This document shows positions 23,570 through 33,172 of a stretch of DNA of 64,000 nucleotides, in pieces. The stretch is from Whalleya microplaca (taxonomy: Eukaryota; Ascomycota; Sordariomycetes; Xylariales; Xylariaceae). The stretch lies in contig MU385752.1 of NCBI GenBank assembly GCA_022497155.1, forward strand, positions 186,001 to 250,000. Reading direction: 5' to 3'. Within the stretch, counting starts at the first letter, position 1, and every line of letters begins with the position of its first letter. A model generated the notes under the pieces. The model worked only from the letters and a program-made list of their open reading frames with translations. It was not told the origin of the DNA and did not search any database. Position numbers and translations under genes: made by a program.

Positions 23570-23660
23570 GTCTCCCTCCACAGACGCATCTCCCTCCGCA
23601 TTCTCGTCTCCCTCCGCATTCTCGTCTCCCTCCGCATTCTCGTCTCCCTCCGCATTCTCG
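23570..23660 (-). repeat. 18-nt coding tandem repeat (DENAEG units)
   Basis: Four near-perfect 18-nt units, read on the plus strand as CGTCTCCCTCCGCATTCT, plus a diverged edge unit. On the minus strand they encode DENAEG in exon C of the split gene. Units divisible by three keep the frame whatever the copy number. Confidence 0.85.
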
Positions 23661-24241
23661 TCTACCTTTACATCCTTGTCATCCTTGTCTTCGGGGTAGC
23701 CGAGTTCGCGGTATACGTTCATATAACACCCATAGTCCTCACACTGCAGAAGGATTAGTTTACCAATGATATACCAGATATGGTGTTGTAAAGACTTGGG
23801 GCAGGAAACGTGCTAAAAGGGGGGTAGCCTACCAGCATATCCCACTTAAACCGGGCAGCCTTCAAAAAGGCGTCTACCGCGAGTGCGAGTGCGCCATGTT
23901 TGTGCAGGCGCACTGGACGCTTGTGCCATCTCAAGCGAGCTCGGACAATCGCGAAGAAGAAATTCATGAACACGTGGGATTCGATTTGTGCCGCCCAAGG
24001 AATCTGGGCCTGGAGGGCCGCGAAGTAGTCGTACATGGCCCCTCCCTGGAGGGTGTTCTTGAGTATGTCGAGCATGGCCTGTTTTAAATTACTGGATTAG
24101 CAATCGACTGGTAAGTGGCTGGAGAACAGAATGCGCCCATCGTTAGGCTAGTAAGAGGTATCATTTGAAAGACTGACACGTTCAGAGGCAATGTTGATCA
24201 TCTTCGTAAGTGCAGCCGACGAGTCCTGTCTGTTACGCATT

Positions 24242-24457
24242 TGTCACAGAGCCAGGCTCAGAGGTTGTTGTAGGGGCTGTTACAGGGGTCCATATGGATT
24301 AACAGTTACGCCGATCCGAGGCTCCATTAGGGTATTTAGGTGCCCTAGGCCTCCTCACACACAACTGGTTTTTCCTCCTCCTTAGAGCTTACAATATAGT
24401 CAATTCAAGACCTCCTATTTAGAGCTGCGCGCTGTCCCTTTAGTTGTAAGTGTGACA
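24242..24457 (+). repeat. 5' LTR
   Basis: 216 bp, TGTCACA...TGTGACA, identical to the copy at 25356-25571. Confidence 0.93.
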
Positions 24458-24468
24458 GTTATGAGCCC
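24458..24468 (+). other. primer-binding site for a half-molecule initiator tRNA-Met
   Basis: GTTATGAGCCC directly follows the 5' LTR. It is the reverse complement of GGGCTCATAAC, the anticodon-arm sequence of eukaryotic initiator tRNA-Met. Copia elements prime from such 5' tRNA halves. Confidence 0.75.
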
Positions 24469-24489
24469 GGTTGCCGCTTAAGCTGCTGA

Positions 24490-24996
24490 TTGTGCTGTCC
24501 ACCTAATAACTATCGGCGCGCAGCTCTTTTAGCTCTCGTCCGATCTTTTATTCGATTTTTGATTCCATTCCCAAATTACCTGATTTCTCCAAAATCGATC
24601 TTTCAATCCACCATTAACGATCTTAACGCCTCCGTACCCACCAGCGTTAAGCTTACCTGCTCTAACGATTGGACCGATTGGTTTATTCAGTTACGCACCT
24701 ATGCTCGCTGGCGTGGCCTATGGGACCAAATCGATCCCGATGCTCCTGATAGCAGCTATCATCCGCCGTCGGGAGCTCCCCGATGCCCCTTCAGCAGGAA
24801 TACGAAGATCAGGTTATTGCGTGGAGGGGACTTGATGAGGATCAGATATTTGCAACGCTCGGCGGCACAGGAAGCGGAAGCCATGGGAGCTTCCATTGTC
24901 CCTGGCGGTGAGCGCAAGGCTGACAAGGCTGAGCTCCCTGCTGACCTGCTGAGCAATTTTCCTTTTTGTGTGATCGATCAGCATATCGTAACCTGA
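24490..24996 (+). pseudogene. gag-like remnant inside the LTR element
   Basis: An open frame of 168 codons without a normal ATG context. Its middle part (NDWTDWFIQLRTYARWRGLW then DQIDPDAP) has the pattern of the N-terminal gag domain of fungal copia elements. The frame after about 24780 looks unrelated to gag, as expected from internal deletion. No zinc knuckle or pol follows. Confidence 0.6.
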
Positions 24997-25083
24997 CGGC
25001 TGGATATACGGTTAAGGTGCTATCGTCACATACCCTAGGGATCCCCTGGATGACGATCCATAAGGGGGACCCCCTAGGGAGCC

Positions 25084-25240
25084 TTGTAAGTGCCTCTTAC
25101 GCATTCCTGAGGTCCGACCCCTTTAGGAACTGCTGAGAGAGCCTGGGCTTTTGTTTTTCGATCAGTGGCTTTGTAAGTGCCTCTTACGCATTCCAGAGGT
25201 CAGGCACCTTCTAGGAACTGCTGAGAGAGCCAGGGCATTT
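25084..25240 (+). repeat. imperfect direct repeat (period 87 nt) in the element interior
   Basis: TTGTAAGTGCCTCTTACGCA recurs at 25084 and 25171, followed in both copies by a similar run through AGGAACTGCTGAGAGAGCC. The opening GTAAG...CTTAC is a small inverted repeat. Function unknown; possibly a residue of an older nested rearrangement. Confidence 0.8.
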
Positions 25241-25355
25241 TGTTATTATTCAGAGCTTGATCTTGGCAGCCTCGGGGGTGGGGAGAGCCTGGAGGAATAG
25301 GCCTTCAGGACCCCGTCAGGATGCTTTTTAGGAGGTCCTGAAGCCCTAGGGGGTG

Positions 25356-25571
25356 TGTCACAGAGCCAGGCTCAGAGGTTGTTGTAGGGGCTGTTACAGG
25401 GGTCCATATGGATTAACAGTTACGCCGATCCGAGGCTCCATTAGGGTATTTAGGTGCCCTAGGCCTCCTCACACACAACTGGTTTTTCCTCCTCCTTAGA
25501 GCTTACAATATAGTCAATTCAAGACCTCCTATTTAGAGCTGCGCGCTGTCCCTTTAGTTGTAAGTGTGACA
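25356..25571 (+). repeat. 3' LTR
   Basis: 216 bp, identical to the 5' LTR. Preceded by a purine-rich stretch ending AGGGGGTG, and followed by target duplicate GCATT. Confidence 0.93.
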
Positions 25572-25743
25572 GCATTTTTAATAAATGCTGGTTCTTGGGT
25601 CTGTAGCCGCGAATGATTCCAGCATTTTGCAATGCCTTGCGGATGAGCTTATCATAGTGATACGACATACAGACTCGGGGTTCGCGGCCATACCTCATGC
25701 CTGACAGTGGCATGAAGTTGATCAATAACATGGATTTACCCAT

Positions 25744-26430
25744 TGCAGTTTAAGGCTCCGCATGGATGGTGTCTGGGCTGGTACGAATTAAACGATTGAG
25801 TTGGGAAGGGTGATGCGTGGTGCAGAAGTGGTTGTGGATTTGGAGTGGGAGTTGGATAGGAAGAAAAGCGGTAGCTTAGATTGCTTGCAAAAGTAGAGGT
25901 ACCTGCTTCGTACTCAAACCGGTAAACATTTCGCCCAGTATATCAGTAACTGCAGGAGCGAAAAAAAAAAAAAGCGAATCTGATCTGAAATGCTCTTCCT
26001 AATATTGGAGTACGTCTAATCAGTTATTCTTGACACGCCTTTGTATGTTGATTATCTATTCCTTAACTATATTAGGCGTGAGGTGCATCCATGGGATGCT
26101 ACTAGTACAGGCAGAAGAACTGCACCGTGATTTGGTTCTGATAAGCAAGTGAAAGGATTTGATATATCGTTGCATGTACTGGGAGGTGAAGCATACAATG
26201 AGACGGCGATTAAACTCTCTTCAGTTAAAGATGGATATTGCATTACTTAGGAGGCTACACGGTTACGACTCGTCTTAGATGTTACTGCGATATACATATC
26301 TTGCTATTTCTATTCACGAAGTACAAAATATACAGATCTGAACTGGGCGTATTGCTACAACGACATCAGCATTGGATCTAGGTTTATTGCATAGCTGCTT
26401 CAACTCGGATCATCGTCATCCCAAAGTGTC
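25744..26430. promoter_or_regulatory. upstream region of the split gene
   Basis: Presumed promoter of the minus-strand gene: on that strand the last 180 nt before the ATG are pyrimidine-rich, a common fungal 5' flank. The plus strand has an A13 run near 25961. No gene is seen in 25744-26430. Confidence 0.4.
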
Positions 26431-26439
26431 GGCCGATGT

Positions 26440-26950
26440 AGAAAGATGTTTAGCCCATGGCCAGTCCTATTCTAGGTCGATCCTCTCCACGCCTTCGGTC
26501 ATCTACTCGGCCTCTCTGGCTATCTCTAGGGCCCCTGCAGGTAGGTCCTCCATGGCTAAGCCCACGTCCTCGGTTCCATCGATGTTGTTGTTTCACTCCC
26601 CTTATTCGTCACCTTGGCCACCATTGCCTTCTTCTAGGCAACCCATAAGTTCGTTGTTCGCTTTAAATAGCAGGTTAGATTGCTTCGTAAAGGAAGCTGT
26701 TCACAATGGTGATCTGGTTAAAGCCGGTAACCTGGATAAAAGTCTCAGAAGCCTTCATAATCAACTAGTGCTTGTGTCGATATCGAAGTGTGGGCGCCGG
26801 CCATGCACCCTGGGCTTCTATTAGCTGATAGAAGAAGGCGAGCGACATACGGGAGGAGACATCTTGGGCCCAAGGGAGTTGAGCCTTGATGGCATCGAAG
26901 AACTTGAAGAGTCGCTGATCTTCATCGGAGCAGTTGGGAGGACTAACATG
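26440..26950 (-). pseudogene. decayed paralogue of the LTR-split gene
   Basis: Minus-strand reading from about 26945 gives NCSDEDQRLFKFFDAIKAQLPWAQ and then an FFYQLIEAQGAW segment. This aligns with exon B of the split gene (DYFAALQAQIPWAAQ, FFFAIVRARLRW). After RHKH comes a TAG stop (26767-26765), where the other copy reads HKHGAL. Beyond the stop the alignment continues (AxxxF(I/L)xx..xF). A later acidic stretch, rich in Glu, Asp and Gly (to about 26460), matches the acidic tail in character but is broken by at least four stops. No counterpart of exon A is apparent upstream. Both copies lie on the same strand, about 2 kb apart, so tandem duplication before the LTR insertion is likely. Confidence 0.6.
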
Positions 26951-27469
26951 ATAGCATGGGTGACAATGCTGGAGGCGAGGGACTAGAAAGTTGTAGGGTA
27001 GAATGATAGGAAGGATTTTGACAGGATTGAAAAGGAGTGAAGAGAACAGTGTGCACCTGAACGGGGTACGAGAGAGGAGCGAGATGGTGTAAGTGCTTAA
27101 TGGCTCGGAAAATTGGAGTGGGTATTGAGGTGTGCATAGGAATATAGATTTCTATAAGCGTCAAGAGAGCGAAGTGAGAGGTTGCGCATGTGCAATGGGT
27201 AGAGAATCGAGATGGACAAATGCATATGTGTAGATAGAATGTGAGAGATGGTAGGTAGCAATACCTAAAGAGTAAACAAGATTATCCAGGGAAAAAAAAT
27301 ATAGATTGGTTGTTTTATAGTGAGGGTATGCAGCTGCTGGCAGTACAGAGATGGCAAAACACAGGTGACCTGCTACATACCTTGTACCTAGGTGTACTTT
27401 ATACCTAGGTACCTAGGTACTACAGAGGTGACTTACCAAGGTTTATGAAATAAAATAACACCTGGCTCT

Positions 27470-27740
27470 GTTACCGGTGGTCAAGTGGTGCAGCTGTATT
27501 TACGAGTGTTTCAATTTGTACAGCGTTGGTGGGTTCGAATCCTGCCCTTGCCGCGTCACCCCTAGGTTTAGGGGCTGTCAATCACGTCCATGGCGATATT
27601 ATGCTCACCACACATTGGTCTGTTTCGACAGCGGTTATTATAAGCCATCTTCCTTACTGGCTTAAGGAGTCCACGACTGTGGGTGATAAAATCTGGGGGT
27701 TAAGCCACTTGGCCATCGGCTTTTTTTTTTATCATTAAGC
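27470..27740 (+). mobile_element. SINE-like element with tRNA-type pol III promoter
   Basis: TGGTCAAGTGG (27478-27488) is a perfect A box and GGTTCGAATCC (27532-27542) a perfect B box, 43 nt apart as in a tRNA gene. The flanks do not form a 7-bp acceptor stem or a good D stem, so this is not a working tRNA. About 190 nt of unrelated sequence follows, ending in a T10 run near 27721-27730 that could terminate pol III. That layout is a tRNA-derived SINE; a tRNA pseudogene is the alternative. It ends only about 15 nt from the stop codon of the Zn2Cys6 gene on the other strand. No clear target duplication was found. Confidence 0.55.
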
Positions 27741-27753
27741 TTTATTTAAAATC

Positions 27754-29901
27754 TTAAATATCTATTATATAGCTTACTTTCTTAAACCTATTATATATAT
27801 CTGGGAGTACGTTAATATACTCGATGTGAACCTGCTGCTTTTCAAAGTCCCAAAATAGATTTGACCAGGTGTAACGTGCTTCTGCCGGAGGGACGAGAGG
27901 AATATCTGTCAGCTGTGACGTTTCCCGTTGATTTGATATTTCAAGTTGTCCTTCTAGCTTCACCATCTCTTCTACCGCATTTGCAAGACTCATGCTGTCC
28001 CAGCTGCCCTCACGCCAATCAAGACGCCTCATTAGCTCTACAGCTTCCAGGCGCACTCTAGCTGTTCGACACTTTGCGCTCACAAAGGCCAGTAAAAGTA
28101 GCACGCCGACTTCGTTGGTGAATCCGACCTTCGTCGGCATGTCGGATTGGAAGTCGAGGAACGCCCGGCTGCGCTGGACCACATCCTCGAACTGGGGCAA
28201 GAAACCGTCGTACAACATCTCAGTCGGATCAAGACAACACGAAACAAACACGAAGGCGACGATACGGTGCAGACGCAAGAGCTCGAGCCCGCGGCTCTCG
28301 CGGCTGTCCATCGGACTGAACATCAGAGATTCCAGCCCTACGCCGAAGTCGTGTAGTTGCGCTAGGTACGTCGCCTGTTCCCGGAGCGCGGCTGTTTTGT
28401 CGAAGTCGTAGTCGGGGTTCAGGTTGTGCCAAACGGCCTTGCTTTGGAAGTTGGCCAATCGTGGTAAAAGATAGTCCCATATCCTGCGTGCTTGCGCGAG
28501 GGTCTGTGGAATGGCGAAAGGGTGTGGTTTGGCCAGTCCCAAGACGCCATCATCGTCGTCTTCATCCTCGGCTAGTAGGAGATGGTATGCGAACTTGCCG
28601 TGTGCGAAGGGGATGTAGGCAGAGGTGATGCTGTGTCGCGCGAACATGTCCGTCATCTCCTCGACTTCGTCTCTCGGCACTGCCAGTGGGCGATGGCATT
28701 GATATCGTACCGTGGATCTGGAGTCGCCGTACGTGCGCCGTAGATTCGTTGCGACCTTTATGCCACTGCGGATGAGGTTCCCAGAGCTGTGATAGTTCCC
28801 CTGCATGTTCTCAAAGACTATGAAAAGAAGCGTCGCTGCCATGGTTACGCGACTGTCGATACCGTACATGTCGATGTCCGATCGGAGGTGTGAAAGAGCC
28901 TTGGCGTGGTGGACAAGGGCGGCTTGATGGTGTCGATTCAGCACGGAGGGCGGCCACCAGGTCCGAGAGATGTTCCCGCGACACGAGTACTCGTTCCGGA
29001 GGTCCATGAGAGCGCGAGCATATGCTCCTATACTGAGAATAGAATGGTGGATGCATTTGTTCACCATGCTGTCTCTAAGTGACGTCCGGGTCCAGAAATT
29101 GGATTGGTAGTAAGGCGATAGCTCATGAGCGATTTGATCCCTAAATAGTGTGAAGTACCACCCATCTCCGTCATTCAACTCGAACCCGAAACTCGGCATC
29201 GGTGACGGTGTGGCATGTGAGCTTGCTGGCTGAGGTGGCGTTGCAGTCGTCTGGCCGGATGATGCGGTAGACACAATCAACCCCGGCTTTGGTAGTAGTA
29301 CCCGTTCAGTGCGAAGCGCAAGCTTCTTGACCTTGGGCGGGGCGTAGCCTTCGCACATAAGCCCAAGGCGCTCACATTCCGCACAAGAAGGTTTGCCCTC
29401 ATCGCATTTGACCTATCGAGCCCTCGTGTTAGCAACCGTTAGGTAGCCGTATAAATACGCGGGCCATGAGAGACATGAACATTAAGGCCGGGACTATATT
29501 CAGAGAAGAGCCCTATATAGTGTGGAGCAAGCGGATCTATAAGAGAATCGGGAGCCGCGAGTGTGGACTGACATGTCTCTTCTTGCAACTGATACAGCCT
29601 GTTGATTGGCATGGCAGCTTTAGCGGACAGGCACTTCAGTTACATAGCCAATGGACGACATACCTGTTCGGACTTTGGGTTTGCTCGCCCTCTTCCGAGT
29701 CGGCCTAGATTCACCACTCTGTTGGCTACTGGTTCCGCATTTGTCCGACGAATCAGGACTCTGTTCAGATCGGTTGCTGCGGTCGCTAGGACTGGCCTTC
29801 CGCGATTTTCTCACGACCGGCGGCGATAGGTGCTTATGCCGCTGAGAACGAGGGGGTATATCTTGCCTCGGCGCCCGGGCACCCGTCTCTGAAGATCCCA
29901 T
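27754..29901 (-). CDS. Zn2Cys6 fungal transcription factor
   Basis: Three exons on the minus strand: 29901-29664, 29598-29573 (26 nt) and 29412-27754; 640 residues with all frames closing. Splicing joins KVRTG, CISCKKRH and VKCDEGKPSCAECERLGLMC into a complete six-cysteine Zn2Cys6 cluster at residues ~80-106. It sits behind an unusually long basic Ser/Arg-rich N-terminal extension. The remainder is the fungal-specific regulatory domain (type PF11951, inferred): RDQIAHELSPYYQSNFW and HHSILSIGAYARAL near residues 165-210, helical to the end. Such proteins bind paired CGG-type sites in the nucleus as sequence-specific activators or repressors. There is no neighbour that reveals its target pathway. 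The first intron donor and the middle micro-exon lie inside the zinc cluster, so mis-splicing would remove DNA binding. Confidence 0.86.
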
Positions 29902-32900
29902 CTAGCTAGCCTGATTGGCTGTGTTGTTTTGACGCTCTAGAGGTGGCGGACCTGGGTTCAAAATCAATTGACGACTTGGTTAATAGAGACGAATGGTCGC
30001 TTAGTTCAACCTTATGATATCCGAATGATGACGCCAGGCTTGCAGGTATCGATTTCTACGCCGCGGCGCCTGGACCATGGTAAGCGCGCCGATGGGGGGA
30101 CAGCGGGTCGCTTAGGATAGCTGAGACGGGTACCAAGTTTGTGTTATGTTACCTTGGGTACGTATCGGCTGTAGGATGGAAGAAAAAGAAGGCCTACGGA
30201 AGATTCATTCGGCGGACTGGAGGGCACCCAACCAACAACCATACCAAGATATATGCCCCGTGGTAGCAGGACTGACGTACTGAAGTGGTGGTCTCCCTCC
30301 CGAAGTAATATATCGGCTGACCGATCGAAGCCTCGGAATCCAGGAGGAGGCCTTTTCGCTACCTGTTCGATGCATGGAAAGGCAAACACTAATGCGGTGA
30401 GATTAAAAACCACCGGCCCGCCTAGGCTTGATTTAAAGAGCTAGGCAGGCTAGGGCAGCAATAATAGCTAGGTTAAGCCGCATCCTGTATTCTGACGAAT
30501 CATTTAGCTATGCAAATCCCCCTGTCCCGCATCCGCTGAACAATCCTGACTTACTTTTACTCTTGCACCCCAGAACTTTCCGTCGTTAAATCCGGGCACG
30601 CGCGGCTGCAGGCTTTTATGGCTGGAGATGCTTCATTTGCGGAACTCTTGCCCAACCTTGTATGATTGGACAAGGTTGTGAAATCCTGAGGAGGCTCAGA
30701 CAAAGGCGTTGTGTATGCTGTGCCGCGAGTCTACATGGCCCGGGGTACAAATATCGGGCTGCCTTTCCGCTTTCAACCGTCTCGCCATTAGCTTCCGACA
30801 ATATTTGACCATCATCGGGTGGAACGCGGGTCGTCAAGTCGAGGAGAGCCGCGTGTTTAGCTGAAGCCGTTTGGAGCAGGATCTACATCGTGGGATTCTC
30901 CATCTGCTAACCGTTGACCTGCTACGGCATATGTAATGGAGACAGGGGGGTTGTCTGCTGTATTCCCATAGAAGAATACAGTGGGCCTATTCAGCCTTAA
31001 ATAGGGGCTGACTGGGGTGCTTCACAATAAGGTGTTGCGCTAAAAATTTCTAATATTATATTGGCTACCGTCCGAGATCTCTGGATATTTTTTTCTATTA
31101 ACATCGACTGATCCCTGCCCATCGAATTGTGAGGCAGCAAGGCAACGGCGCAGCAGGTGAAGAAAGGGGTGATTCAATTCTACAGTAGAGGCTGTGTGAA
31201 TTCTGCCCAACATACTACCTAGTCAACACGTTTAATAATCACCCAAGACTTTGGCCAACCACTTATATGTCTGAAATATGGAGGTACTTCTCTTATGCTA
31301 GGGGAGCATATATCCAGTGACGAATACGCTCGGTTTTCCTCTCACAATTGACAGGTTTAACTAACTCAAGGTAAGGCCCTGGCTATCTAGCATCAAGTCA
31401 GCCCAGGCCGCTGAGGACACAATTTATCAGACATCTCCTAACAGCGCGTTGGCATCTCTTCAAGGCTTGGCAAAATACAGGGCCGTAGGAGAGGCTCGTG
31501 CTGGCTGATAAAAATTTGCGTCAATTGCGAATACAGCAATAGGTATCGGCACCATCGACTTCTACATTAGAGAGGGAATGAAGTTCACTATGCACTGCAC
31601 ATTATCAGGTGTGGCAGCGTAAGCCGACAGGTCTCGCGCTCTCGTCGAGCAAGGAAGAGATGGTGAGCTGCTACCAATTGCTCCTGGAGAAAGGTGACAG
31701 ACATGAAGGGATTCCATCAATGTCTCCATACTAAGGTGTTGATGAGGCAATGAATGCACTTTGCCAACAAATAGCCATTGTGGTCGAGTTTTTAGGGCAA
31801 GTCGATATATATGTACATGGGACACTACTGACTTAAGGTTCGAGAGATAGGGCTACAAACTACCACTTCGCATCACCCGTATTCCGGGTTGCAAGTGAAG
31901 TCTTTCACTGGAGATATACCCAAGATGAGCGCATGATTGAAAAGACGGTGCACTTCACGCAGAGACATCCCTCAAAACAGCCTCGAGTGACTCTTATTCT
32001 CGCATGCACCGACTCAACATTCTCTCTCTCTCTCTCTCTCTCTCTGTCGACCATGACAAACTTCCAAGCAAAACCCACGGTGGCATGACATCCAGGGCAG
32101 CCAGCAGCCAAGCTTCCGTTAGCTACGTGCAGTATCGCACGTCCAGGCGGTCCATCAAGAGGCTTACGTCAGACGCACTACACAGCGGTGTCGACGATTA
32201 GCCTAACCGTCGATTATCTGCAGGATGACTCAGCCTGGGCAATGGAAACACTCCTCCGCCGGCACATGGACAGGTTCCAAGTATGAGCTAGTTATTAGTT
32301 CCAAGATCTAGCTCTGGACCACGAGTATATCCTTTCTTCTGACTGTAGGTAAGACGGTATGAACGTCCAACCACGGGATGGGCCATAATCGATGAGTCTT
32401 CCGGCGGGCTGGGCATTACTCATGCCATCATCCTCGTTCAAGATGTAGGTGCTATATCGCCTGTCTCGAAGAGTATCCTATAAGACCTGCACGATTCATG
32501 TAGGGCTGAGTAGATTGGCTAAAACACCGTTGATCGAGGTAGTGGCGGAATCCGCGAGGCGCGGTACTTAGTCGGGCGGTTCTAGCTGCGAATATGCATA
32601 GTAACTGCCTGAAAGTATTAGCTAGATCTATAAACAGACTTGCCTTCTCATACTAGATCTAATAATCTCATTTGGCATCCTCTCATCTCTCTTGTTGCTT
32701 ATGCATTTATCATAATATGTCTCGAAGTAGCCGACTATCAAACTGACCGAGATCCAGCAGCCGCCTCATCATATAATATCCCAAGATCAGATTATTTGAT
32801 AATACGAATTTATTAACTTTTATTTAGTTTCTAGTAGCTTAGTTGTCTAGCAAGCTAGCCGTACGACAACCTCATTACGAGGTCTTCTTCGCTCCCGCGT

Positions 32901-33172
32901 GAGCAGGATACCATTCGGCACGTATACCATAGCATCAGACTCGCAACTAGTTAGCTAGCTAGCGGGTCTAAGACTCCCATTATGCATTACCTACCTAGGC
33001 AGGCAGGCAGGTAGACAGTCTGATCCGCTACACGAGCCGAACCAGCTAACCCACCAGCTCAGCCTTACCTTACCCTACCTTACCTGACCCATCCCCATTT
33101 TATACTCCCGGAACGCACATCAAAGCCATTTTGAATAACCCACAACCCCACCCCCCACCACTTACCCCCAAC
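29902..33172. other. 3.3-kb gene-free region
   Basis: No supported gene. ORFs are under 95 codons with no recognisable motif. Contains a (TC)12 microsatellite at 32021-32045, AT-rich sequence at 32600-32850, and short CAGG/CTAGC repeats near 32995-33015. Confidence 0.55.
32021..32045 (+). repeat. (TC)12 microsatellite
   Basis: Uninterrupted dinucleotide run, TC x 12. Confidence 0.95.

Larger units (their letters stand above)
24242..25571 (+). mobile_element. non-autonomous copia-type LTR retrotransposon, 1,330 bp
   Basis: Two 216-bp LTRs (24242-24457 and 25356-25571) start TGTCACA and end TGTGACA and are identical by eye. GCATT duplicates flank the element (24237-24241 and 25572-25576). Just inside the 5' LTR, GTTATGAGCCC (24458-24468) complements the anticodon arm of initiator tRNA-Met, the half-tRNA priming site used by copia-type elements. 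A purine-rich stretch ends in AGGGGGTG before the 3' LTR. The 898-bp interior holds only a gag-like remnant; no protease, integrase or reverse transcriptase is visible, so it must have moved with enzymes from a relative. Identical LTRs and an intact duplication indicate recent insertion. Confidence 0.92.
23552..25743 (-). pseudogene. three-exon gene of unknown family, split by an LTR retroelement
   Basis: On the minus strand, exon A starts at ATG 25743 and runs to 25572, where the LTR element begins. It resumes at 24236 and ends at 24178 (donor GTCAGT). Exon B is 24078-23833 (acceptor ACAG, donor GTAGGC). Exon C is 23743-23552 (acceptor TGCAG, TAG stop). With the element and one GCATT duplicate left out, every junction keeps phase and the gene has 222 codons. 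Both introns (99 and 89 nt) have branch-like CTAAT motifs. Exon B includes ALQAQIPWAAQ and an aromatic FFFAIVRARLRWHK segment; exon C ends in an acidic tail with four DENAEG units and EGDEMDID. No known family is recognised. A decayed relative lies at 26.4-26.95 kb. As it stands the gene is interrupted in its first exon and should not make full-length product unless the element is spliced out. Confidence 0.72.

Noticed and set aside
26372..26824. 150-codon plus-strand ORF, Ser-rich
   Set aside because: Antisense of the decayed minus-strand paralogue; no motif.
27471..27548. Functional tRNA gene
   Set aside because: A and B boxes are perfect, but no acceptor stem or D stem can be paired, so it is treated as a SINE head or tRNA relic.
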